The position numbers were made by a program, and so were the translations under genes. Below are positions 42,502 through 49,973 of a stretch of DNA of 64,000 nt, one piece after another. Within the stretch, counting starts at the first letter, position 1; every line of letters starts with the position of its first letter. The notes beneath the pieces are model-generated. The model saw nothing but the letters and a program-made list of their open reading frames with translations, did not search any database and was not told where the DNA came from. The DNA is from JAXHLG01 sp034522495 (GTDB lineage Bacteria; Patescibacteriota; Minisyncoccia; Moranbacterales; DUUL01): positions 558,001 through 622,000 of the forward strand of contig JAXHLG010000002.1 in assembly GCA_034522495.1 (NCBI GenBank), written 5' to 3'.

Positions 42502-42831
42502 ATGACAGAAAAAAAGGCATCCTTATCAGAAAAGAAAAATCCTTCATCTAAGAAAAGCAAATCCGGCGGACTGGAAAAGGCGGCAGTCATAGAGAACAAG
42601 CCCGAAAACTACCCCCAAACGGGTCAGTGGGGTTATCTGAAGCCGGAAATCAGCGACAAATGCATTGCTTGCGGCAAATGCCTGGATTTGTGTCCGGAAA
42701 ACATTATTGAAATAAAGAACAAAAACGGAGGGAAGAAAAAGGCCTGGGTGGACTTGCAGTATTGCAAAGGGTGCGGCTTGTGCGCGGAAGTTTGCCCGGT
42801 GAAAGCAATCGAAATGAAAAGTAAGCGTTAA
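42502..42831 (+). CDS. porD: Pyruvate:ferredoxin oxidoreductase, delta (ferredoxin-like) subunit
   Basis: Carries electrons from the catalytic subunits to ferredoxin. Two 4Fe-4S motifs are complete: CIACGKCLDLCP and CKGCGLCAEVCP. A lysine-rich N-terminal extension of about 35 residues precedes the family segment (YPQTGQWGYLKPEIS). It lies 9 bp after porG and 7 bp before the HAD gene, so co-transcription is very likely. Confidence 0.92.
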   Translation: MTEKKASLSEKKNPSSKKSKSGGLEKAAVIENKPENYPQTGQWGYLKPEISDKCIACGKCLDLCPENIIEIKNKNGGKKKAWVDLQYCKGCGLCAEVCPVKAIEMKSKR

Positions 42832-42838
42832 ATATTTT

Positions 42839-43522
42839 ATGAAGTTAAAGGCTTCACTGATTATTGATTTTGATAGCACGCTGGTGAAAGAAGAGACATT
42901 GGAATTGGTTGCGGAAACCGCCCTGCGTTTTAATCGACGAAAAAAAAGAATTCAAGAAAAAATTCGGCTTATTACCGAACAAGGAATGAGGGGAATGATA
43001 ACTTTTTCCGAGTCGCTCGATAAAAGATTGAAGCTTTTTTCAGCGACAAATCAAAATATAGAAGAGGTTAAGGGCGAGATGGCGAATCAAATATCGGAAT
43101 CATTTTTGCAAAATAAGAATTTTTTCCAAAAGAATGCCGGAAAAATTTATGTCGTTTCGGGAGGATTCAAGGAATGCGTTTTGCCGGTGGCGGAAAAACT
43201 TGCAATCCCGCCGGAAAATGTTTTTGCCAACAACTTTGTCTACAACGCAAGCGGCGGCATTTCCGGAGTTGACACAGATAATTATCTTGCTCAAGAAAAA
43301 GGAAAGATTAAGCAAGTGGAAGCAATAAATATAGCCAATCCCCGCTGCGTAATAGGCGATGGCTACACCGACTTTCAAATAAAAGAAGAAGGAGCAGCCG
43401 ATCACTTTATCGCCTACACAGAACACAAAAGAAGGGACGAGGTTTGCGGCAAAGCCGATGAGGAAGCAAAAAGTTTTGATGAAGTGTTGAAGGCATTAGA
43501 AGAGTTTGGGTTGGTTAAATAA
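42839..43522 (+). CDS. HAD-family phosphatase, phosphoserine phosphatase-like
   Basis: 227 residues with all four HAD motifs: DFDSTLV (nucleophile D15 or its neighbour), VVSGGF, a lysine in the KGK segment, and IGDGYTDFQ. The arrangement and the cap helix region are closest to SerB-type phosphoserine phosphatases, although a SerB-type motif I is usually DxDST/G as here. No serA or serC is nearby, and its position inside the por cluster does not explain the substrate. It starts 7 bp after porD. The substrate remains open. Confidence 0.8.
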   Translation: MKLKASLIIDFDSTLVKEETLELVAETALRFNRRKKRIQEKIRLITEQGMRGMITFSESLDKRLKLFSATNQNIEEVKGEMANQISESFLQNKNFFQKNAGKIYVVSGGFKECVLPVAEKLAIPPENVFANNFVYNASGGISGVDTDNYLAQEKGKIKQVEAINIANPRCVIGDGYTDFQIKEEGAADHFIAYTEHKRRDEVCGKADEEAKSFDEVLKALEEFGLVK

Positions 43523-43648
43523 AGGTTTTAGAAATATAAAAAAGGACACAAGAGACAAGTTACAAGGATACCCCGTAAAGTCGCTTCGCTCCTACGGGGC
43601 GGGCAAATAAGAAACAATTCATCAAATATCAAACATTCAAATTTGTAA
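43523..43648. repeat. Short repeat-filled gap with a nested mini-hairpin
   Basis: ACAAGGATA text of the GATACAAGG family is interrupted by a CCCCGTAAAGTCGC..CTACGGGG hairpin (43571-43599). Confidence 0.65.
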
Positions 43649-44038
43649 ATGAAACAAGAATTTGATGCAGGAAATAAACCTAAATATGATTTAGAGGAAA
43701 GGACAACTGATTTTGCCGGAAGAGTTATAAGATTATGCAAATCCTTGCCCAGGAATTCAATTAATGAAATGTCTAAATGTCAAAGGGTTGTATCAACTGG
43801 TTCAATCGGAGCTAACTACAGAGAAGCCAATGACTCTTTGGGAAAGAAAAATTTTTTCCATAGACTTAAAGTTTCTAGGAAAGAAGCCAAAGAAACCCTC
43901 CATTGGCTGGAATTAATTCAAGAAGCGAACCCAGAATTTGAAGAAAGAATGAAAGTTTTAATTCAAGAAAGCAAAAAAATAAAAAACATTCTCTGCTCTA
44001 TTATTGACAAAATGCAAAACAGAAAAGAAAAAGTTTGA
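43649..44038 (+). CDS. Four-helix-bundle protein (23S rRNA IVP-like), first copy
   Basis: 129 residues of the four-helix-bundle family named after proteins coded in 23S rRNA intervening sequences. Typical pieces are YDLEERTTDFAGRVIRLCKSLPRN, the VSTGSIGANYREANDSLGKKNF core and the KVSRKEAKETLHWLELI helix. The function of the family is unknown; pentamer assembly and nucleic-acid binding have been suggested. This copy stands outside any rRNA gene, between the HAD gene and porA. A paralogue is at 45367-45726. Confidence 0.88.
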   Translation: MKQEFDAGNKPKYDLEERTTDFAGRVIRLCKSLPRNSINEMSKCQRVVSTGSIGANYREANDSLGKKNFFHRLKVSRKEAKETLHWLELIQEANPEFEERMKVLIQESKKIKNILCSIIDKMQNRKEKV

Positions 44039-44171
44039 TTTATTGAATATTTGAATTTATTTGTGTCCTTGTTTCTTGTGTCCTTGTATCCTTAATAATC
44101 TTGTTATTGCATTTTTTTTCATTTCATATTAATAGAAATAATCTATTCATAATTTAGCTAACAAAACACCA

Positions 44172-45311
44172 ATGTCTAAACATAAAAAACAAAAGTCAGC
44201 TTTGACCGGTGGGTATGCGGTCGGGGAGGCGATTTATCAGATCAATCCGGACGTGATGGCCGTTTATCCGATTACTCCTCAGACTCCCATTATAGAATAT
44301 TTCGCTAAAAAGGTGGCAGATGGGGAAGCGGACACCGAAATCATTCCGGTGGAATCCGAGCATAGCGCTATGAGCGCTTGTATCGGGTCTTGCGCCAGCG
44401 GAGCCAGGACAATGACGGCTTCCTCTTCGCAGGGAATTATGTATATGATGGAAGTGCTGCCGGTGGCGGCTTCCATGCGTTTGCCTATTGTTATGGCGGT
44501 GGCTAATCGAGCCATCTCCGGACCCATTAATATCCACGGAGATCATTCCGATGCTATGGCTATGAGAGAACACGGCTGGATTCAGCTGTTTTCCGAGAAT
44601 GCGCAAGAGGCTTATGACAACACCTTCATTGCCCAGAAGCTGGCTGAGAAAGCTTTGCTCCCATGCACTGTTAACCTGGACGGCTTCATCCTATCTCACA
44701 GCGTAGAAAATTTGGAATTAGCGGAAACTCCTCTGGTGAAAGAATTTTTGGGTGAATACAAGCCGGAAAATCATTTATTTAATTTTGAAAATCCAAAAAC
44801 TTTCGGACCGGTAGCTCTGCCGGACAGCTATTTTGAATTTAGAAAACAGATCTATGACGCTATGAAGGAAGCCGAAAAACATTTTGAAGAAACAGCCAAA
44901 GAATTCAACGAGAAATTCGGCAGGAAATATGGCTCAATAGAGAAATACAAAACCAAAGACGCCGAAACGGTAGTTGTAGCTATGGGTTCGGTTTGCGGAA
45001 CCATTAAGGACACCGTGGATAAATTAAGAGAAGAAGGCATAAAAGCCGGCTTGCTAAAAATCAGGCTTTTCCGGCCTTTCCCCTACAGGGAAGTCAAAAA
45101 AGCTCTGGAAAAAACCAAGCGAGTGATTGTTATGGACCGCAACCTCGCCTTCGGCTCCAAGCAATTCCTGGCCGGCGAGATCGAACACGCCCTCGAGCGA
45201 AAACCCGAAAGCGTCGTTTATGGCTTGGGAGGAAGAGATGTTTATGGCAAGGAGATTGAGGAATTATTTATGAAATCGGGGAATAATAGGGAGGTGGAGT
45301 TTTTGATGTAG
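44172..45311 (+). CDS. porA: Pyruvate:ferredoxin oxidoreductase, alpha subunit
   Basis: Catalytic subunit with the pyrimidine-binding domain of the TPP enzyme. The 379-residue protein shows LTGGYAVGEAIYQINPDVMAVYPITPQTPIIEY, the glutamate region IIPVESEHSAMSACIGSCASGARTMTASSSQG and ISGPINIHGDHSD, then the C-terminal domain (KTKRVIVMDRNLAFGSKQFLAGEI). The partner beta subunit is at 47306-48208, separated by two unrelated genes. No Shine-Dalgarno. Confidence 0.95.
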   Translation: MSKHKKQKSALTGGYAVGEAIYQINPDVMAVYPITPQTPIIEYFAKKVADGEADTEIIPVESEHSAMSACIGSCASGARTMTASSSQGIMYMMEVLPVAASMRLPIVMAVANRAISGPINIHGDHSDAMAMREHGWIQLFSENAQEAYDNTFIAQKLAEKALLPCTVNLDGFILSHSVENLELAETPLVKEFLGEYKPENHLFNFENPKTFGPVALPDSYFEFRKQIYDAMKEAEKHFEETAKEFNEKFGRKYGSIEKYKTKDAETVVVAMGSVCGTIKDTVDKLREEGIKAGLLKIRLFRPFPYREVKKALEKTKRVIVMDRNLAFGSKQFLAGEIEHALERKPESVVYGLGGRDVYGKEIEELFMKSGNNREVEFLM

Positions 45312-45366
45312 CAAATAAACTTCAACAAACCCTAAATCCTAAACCCTAAATCCTAAACAAATTCTA

Positions 45367-45726
45367 ATGACAGAAACTCAAAATTCAAAACAATACGATT
45401 TAGAGGAAAGAACTTACAAACTTGCTAAAGAATGCAGGGATTTTGTGAAGAAGTTACCCAGAAATCAATCAAATTTAGAATATTCCAAACAATTAATAAG
45501 ATCTTCAGGGCCAATTGCAGCCAACTACATTGAAGCCAATGAATCATTAAGCAAGAAAGATTTTGTAATGAGAGTTAAAATTTCTAGGAAAGAAGCTAAA
45601 GAAACTGTTTTATGGCTGAAACTAACCGAACCAAAGCAGGAAAATGATAAGGAAAAAGAAAGATTAATTGCAGAAGGTAAAGAACTTATGAAGATATTTG
45701 GTTCAATCATAGAAAAATGTAAATAA
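45367..45726 (+). CDS. Four-helix-bundle protein (23S rRNA IVP-like), second copy
   Basis: 119-residue paralogue of 43649-44038: YDLEERTYKLAKECRDFVKKLPRN, SSGPIAANYIEANESLSKKDF and KISRKEAKETVLWLKL align directly. The two copies flank porA on either side. The two sequences are clearly diverged, so the pair is not a recent tandem duplication. The function is unknown. Low-complexity cctaaatcctaaa runs lie on both sides (45328-45360, 45800-45845). Confidence 0.88.
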   Translation: MTETQNSKQYDLEERTYKLAKECRDFVKKLPRNQSNLEYSKQLIRSSGPIAANYIEANESLSKKDFVMRVKISRKEAKETVLWLKLTEPKQENDKEKERLIAEGKELMKIFGSIIEKCK

Positions 45727-45960
45727 TCCTAGTTTCTGTCATTTGAATTTAAAATTTTGAATTTGTTTAGAGTTTAGAATTTAGTGCTTAGAATTTAGTA
45801 GAGGAAAAACCCTAAATCCTAAATCCTAAATCCTAAACAAATCCCAACTTATAGTTGCGTGGCAACAACGTTGCTTTACGTAATGACCAAAATTCTAAAT
45901 CACAAACGGAAGTTTCTATCATTTAAATATATCTTTTGACTTTTGAATTAAAATAATCTC

Positions 45961-46902
45961 ATGGAAAAAATAAATGAGGCAAGCAAACCGTTGGAGAAAA
46001 AGGGGATAAGTAGAAGAGAATTTTTGAAAAAAGCCGGATCGGTTGGGCTTGGTATGGCGCTGGGGTTGAGCTTGTTTGAAAAGAGAGCAGGGGCGGCTTC
46101 GCTTGATGCGGAAAAAACCGAACCGGAAGAAAAACCGGCGGAAGAAAAAGCGGAAGCCGCGGAAAACAAAACCGAAAAGCAAGAAACGCCTCAAAAGCAG
46201 AAAACTATGGAGTATTACGCCGACAAATACGGCTGGCCGACTTTTGACGCAGAAGGAAAACTAGAATCGGCAAAGCAGTTGCCGGAGGATTTGGAAAAAG
46301 GCATTTTTGCGCTAGCCACTTTTTCGGGAACCAGCAGCACCAATGAGGATGTCATAAAAGGATTCAAAAAATTGTCCGCTCACTGCGGAGAAGAAGAAAT
46401 GAAAAACTATCTGAATTTTTTACTGCATGACTTGAAAGAAAATTTTCCCAAGAGATTCGAAAGAATAAAGAAAGAAAACGCAATTAAAAAACCAGAAAAC
46501 GAATTGATGGCCTTAGCGGCCTATAATTACAATTTCAATCATGCAAGTAAAAAATCGGTTAGCAAGAAGCTCTATAATATAATGAGTCTAATGGAAAGCT
46601 CAGATGGGGAGAAGGGCTATGTAGAAAAGCATGCTGAGCTTTTTCGAAAACTGCGGAAAGAAGAATATGAACTTTCCTACGGTTTTGAATTAGACGCCGA
46701 ACGAGTAGACCAATTGTTGGAAGACCAAGAAGAGAGGAGAGCTTTTATTGAAGTTCAAAAGAAGCTAAAGGACAGAAGATTGTATAACCAAATAAGCCAA
46801 AAATACAGACAAGAAGACATCAAAGATCCCTATGCCAGAACTTTTCTGGAGAGATATTCATCTAAGGAGATTTTGGGGGAAATTGAGAAGGTAGAAAATT
46901 AA
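45961..46902 (+). CDS. Tat-signal protein of unknown function inside the por cluster
   Basis: 313 residues. The N-terminus is a twin-arginine signal: SRREFLK at 17-23, a weakly hydrophobic stretch VGLGMALGLSLF and an A-G-A-A region suitable for cleavage near 46. An acidic Glu/Lys/Ala linker follows to about 80, then a helical domain I do not recognise. Mature cysteines are few (one near residue 142). Tat export implies folding or a cofactor before export, but no cofactor motif is seen. The upstream text (GAATTAAAATAAT 6-7 bp before the ATG) is shared with porB and may contain the -10 box of a leaderless transcript. Confidence 0.7.
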   Translation: MEKINEASKPLEKKGISRREFLKKAGSVGLGMALGLSLFEKRAGAASLDAEKTEPEEKPAEEKAEAAENKTEKQETPQKQKTMEYYADKYGWPTFDAEGKLESAKQLPEDLEKGIFALATFSGTSSTNEDVIKGFKKLSAHCGEEEMKNYLNFLLHDLKENFPKRFERIKKENAIKKPENELMALAAYNYNFNHASKKSVSKKLYNIMSLMESSDGEKGYVEKHAELFRKLRKEEYELSYGFELDAERVDQLLEDQEERRAFIEVQKKLKDRRLYNQISQKYRQEDIKDPYARTFLERYSSKEILGEIEKVEN

Positions 46903-47305
46903 GAGAAGCTGTATTTGTTAAAACAAGGGAATGGGGGAGAGGAATTTTTGATGGAGTAGATAAAATTAAAAGTCAAAAGTCAAAACGCAAAAGTCAAAAG
47001 TCAAAGCCACAACTAAAAGTTAAAAACCGTTATAGAAAATAAGGAAATTGCCCTTCGGGCGAAATTGATAGAAATTTGTTGAAACTAATTGAAATTGATT
47101 GTAGTAACAACGAGTTTCTAATAATTTCTACAAGTTTCCATTAGCCTCTAAATTTTCTATCATTTGGATTTTGAACTTTCCGCCAAAGGCGGATCCGCCT
47201 ATGGCGGAGATTTGACATTAGGATTTTGACATTTGTCATTTACATATCGGGTTTTGCGATGTGGCTTTGCGTTTTTACTTTTTACTTTTGAATTAAAATA
47301 ATTCT
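46903..47305. repeat. Large imperfect fold-back upstream of porB
   Basis: Left text AAAGTCAAAACGCAAAAGTC and CCACAACTAAAAG is mirrored on the right by GATGTGGCTTTGCGTTTT. Inside are an AAATTTGTTGAAACT fold-back (about 47060-47155) and a CCGCC/GGCGG hairpin (47180-47207). No gene. Confidence 0.65.
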
Positions 47306-48208
47306 ATGAAAAAAAATCAATCAAAAAAATTCACCACCACCGGCGCCTGCGCGGGGTGTCCGATCGGGATTGTGGCCAGGACGGTTTTGAACGCGACGGA
47401 TGAGAATATTGCTGTCACGGGCGCCACGGGGTGCCTGGAGGTAACCACTACCATCTACCCCAACACTTCCTGGAAAGTGCCCTATATCCACAGCGTGTTT
47501 GCCAACGCCGGAGCGACCATTTCCGGGATGGAAACAGCATACAAGGCCCTCAAGAAGAGAGGCGGGATTGACAAGCCGGTCAAATTTATTGCTTTCGGCG
47601 GGGACGGCGGAACCTATGACATTGGCCTGCAGGCGCTTTCAGGCGCTTTGGAGCGCGGACATGATTTTCTCTATGTCTGCTATGACAACGGCGCCTACAT
47701 GAACACCGGCAACCAGCGAAGCGGAGGGACTCCAATCGGCGCGGACACGGAAACCACTCCTTACGGCAAAGACTCCTACGGCAAATCAACCAAAAGAAAA
47801 GACATTATGTCCATTGTCGCCGCTCACCACATCCCCTACGCCGCCACGGCCAACGTCGGTTTCCTGGAAGACTTCAAACACAAGGCCAAAAAAGCCCTGG
47901 AAACCAAAGGACCAACCTTCTTGCTGGTTTTCTCCCCGTGCGTAAACCAGTGGAAATACCCGCCGCACAAAACCATTGATGTAGCTAAGCTGGCCACTGA
48001 AACCAACTTCTGGCCGCTTTACGAGATAGAAAACGGCGAATATAAGATCAACTACACTCCCTCCAAAAAAATCCCCGTAGAAGAATTCTATCAAACCCAG
48101 GGCCGTTTCAAGCATATTTTCAAACGAAAAGACAAAGATGAGATAATCAAGAAAGTGCAGGAAGAGGTGGATGGGGAGTGGGAGAGAATCTATCATTTGG
48201 CGGAATAA
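47306..48208 (+). CDS. porB: Pyruvate:ferredoxin oxidoreductase, beta subunit
   Basis: TPP pyrophosphate-binding subunit. The 300-residue protein has cysteines for a 4Fe-4S cluster at C15, C18 (GACAGCPIG) and C43 (GATGCLEV), plus the distal SPCVNQW cysteine. The TPP motif GGDGGTYDIGLQALSGALERG continues to NGAYMNTGNQRSGGTP. It completes the G-D-A-B set, although unrelated genes lie between D and A and between A and B. GAATTAAAATAAT just upstream may give it its own short-leader promoter. No Shine-Dalgarno. Confidence 0.95.
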   Translation: MKKNQSKKFTTTGACAGCPIGIVARTVLNATDENIAVTGATGCLEVTTTIYPNTSWKVPYIHSVFANAGATISGMETAYKALKKRGGIDKPVKFIAFGGDGGTYDIGLQALSGALERGHDFLYVCYDNGAYMNTGNQRSGGTPIGADTETTPYGKDSYGKSTKRKDIMSIVAAHHIPYAATANVGFLEDFKHKAKKALETKGPTFLLVFSPCVNQWKYPPHKTIDVAKLATETNFWPLYEIENGEYKINYTPSKKIPVEEFYQTQGRFKHIFKRKDKDEIIKKVQEEVDGEWERIYHLAE

Positions 48209-48628
48209 AATTTATCCGCTAATTTTACGCGGAGTTTACGCAGAATGAGAAAAAGCACTAAACGCCTTATCTTAATGACAAATGACAAATCTAACTCAAA
48301 GGTCAAATCAATGACTTAATGAATAAATGTCAAAATAATGAAAAGAAAAGGACACAAGGACACAAGATACAAGGACACAAGTAAGATACAATCACCAAAT
48401 TAAAAGATACAAACTGTTTGCTCATTGGAATTTTGAATTTTTTTGTATCTTGTATCCTTGTATCTTGTATCCTTATTAATATAATTTTCCCAATCTCCTT
48501 TATAGTTTTTAGCTTTTAGTTGTGGCTTCGCGTTTTGACTTTTGCGTTTTGACTTTAACTTTCTTCTCGCGTAAAATCAGCGTAGCGATCCGCGTAAAAT
48601 CAGCGGCTTAATTTTAACAGAATTATTT
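48209..48628. repeat. Intergenic region with inverted copy of the long fold-back repeat
   Basis: The segment 48328-48529 is the reverse complement of the 11231-11484 family. Around it lie TTTTACGCGGAG / CGCGTAAAATCAGC inverted fragments. No gene. Confidence 0.72.
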
Positions 48629-49774
48629 ATGGAAATCACCATTTTAATCATAGCGATTGCTTTATTCCTAGCTACTGTAGGAGTATTTTTCGTAATCAAC
48701 AAAAAGCTCTCGCAGATAAAAAAACCCCAAGACGACCAATCTTTTTTGATGCTTCAGCAGAGGATGGAACAGCTTTCGCAAATCATGGATCAAAAACTCT
48801 CCGAGACCAACCGGCTGACCAAGAGCCAGCTTAAAGACAGCAACCAGATGATGCAGGAGATCTCCAAAGGGCTTTCCAAAGAAAGCCGGGAGTTGTTCAC
48901 GGAAATCAACCGGCAGTTCAACGAGATGGCCAAACATTCCCACCAATCCATCCGCCAGGTGACGGAGAAGATGACTAAGCTCGACGAGACCAATCAAAAA
49001 GTGGTGGATTTTTCTTCCCAGCTGAAAAACTTGCAGGATATTTTGAAAAATCCCAAGCAGAGGGGAGTGTTGGGAGAATATTATCTGGAAGAAACCCTGA
49101 AGAATGTTTTGCCTCCGCGGAATTATCAAATGCAGTATAAGTTCAGCGACGGCAACGCGGTGGATGCGGTTATTTTTGTTAAAGAGAAGGTGATCCCCAT
49201 TGACTCCAAGTTTTCATTGGAGAATTATGAGAAATTGATGAACTGCAAAGAAGAAGAACGGGAATTTTATGAAAAGCAGTTCCGGGAAGATCTGAAGCGC
49301 CGAATTGATGAGACTGCCAAGTATATCAAGCCCAAGGAAAAAACTACTGATTTTGCTTTTATGTTCATTCCCTCCGAGTCGGTTTATTACGACTTGCTGA
49401 CCAACAAAATCGGCTCCGGGGCTTCCAGCAGGGATTTGATCGAATACGGCTTCCAGGACAAGCACGTGGTAATTGTATCGCCGACTTCCTTTATGGCTTA
49501 TCTGCAGACAGTCTTGCAAGGCCTGCGATCTCTACAAATCGAGGAATCGGCCAAGAAAATCCAAAAAAACGTGGAGAAGCTTTCCACGCATTTAAAAAAC
49601 TACGAAACCTATTTCGACAAAGTGGGCAGCAGCCTCTCCACCACCGTCAATCACTACAACAAAGCCAGCCATGAATTGAAAAAAATCGACAAAGACGTTA
49701 CCAAAGTGACTGATGGGAAGGGGGAGAAATTGGAATTAACAGAAGGGGAAGTTGAGAGGCCGAAGGAGGAATAG
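48629..49774 (+). CDS. rmuC: DNA recombination protein RmuC homologue
   Basis: 381 residues. An N-terminal membrane helix (residues 3-25), a coiled coil to about 140 and the conserved C-terminal RmuC domain are present: NPKQRGVLGEYYLEETL, DAVIFVKEKVIPIDSKFSLENY, FMFIPSESVYYDLL and HVVIVSPTSFMAYLQTVLQGLR. RmuC has a PD-(D/E)xK nuclease-like domain and limits recombination at inverted repeats in E. coli, which is notable in a genome so rich in fold-back DNA. The link to the repeats is speculation. Confidence 0.92.
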   Translation: MEITILIIAIALFLATVGVFFVINKKLSQIKKPQDDQSFLMLQQRMEQLSQIMDQKLSETNRLTKSQLKDSNQMMQEISKGLSKESRELFTEINRQFNEMAKHSHQSIRQVTEKMTKLDETNQKVVDFSSQLKNLQDILKNPKQRGVLGEYYLEETLKNVLPPRNYQMQYKFSDGNAVDAVIFVKEKVIPIDSKFSLENYEKLMNCKEEEREFYEKQFREDLKRRIDETAKYIKPKEKTTDFAFMFIPSESVYYDLLTNKIGSGASSRDLIEYGFQDKHVVIVSPTSFMAYLQTVLQGLRSLQIEESAKKIQKNVEKLSTHLKNYETYFDKVGSSLSTTVNHYNKASHELKKIDKDVTKVTDGKGEKLELTEGEVERPKEE

Positions 49775-49973
49775 ATTGGAAACTCAAAGCTCAAAACGCA
49801 AAAGTTAAAGCCACAACTAAAAACTTAAAACCAGATAAGGGATTGCGAAGATTTATTAAATAACAAATGACAAAATCCGAATGTCCCCGCAAAGCCGTTT
49901 TTCTCCTGAGAAACAAAGTTTCAAAAAAATTAAAATGTGTTATTATAATTATAATAAACAATAAACAAAAAAA

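Noticed and set aside
43649..45726. Four-helix-bundle genes as markers of 23S rRNA intervening sequences
   Set aside because: No rRNA sequence surrounds either copy; the family also occurs as free-standing genes.
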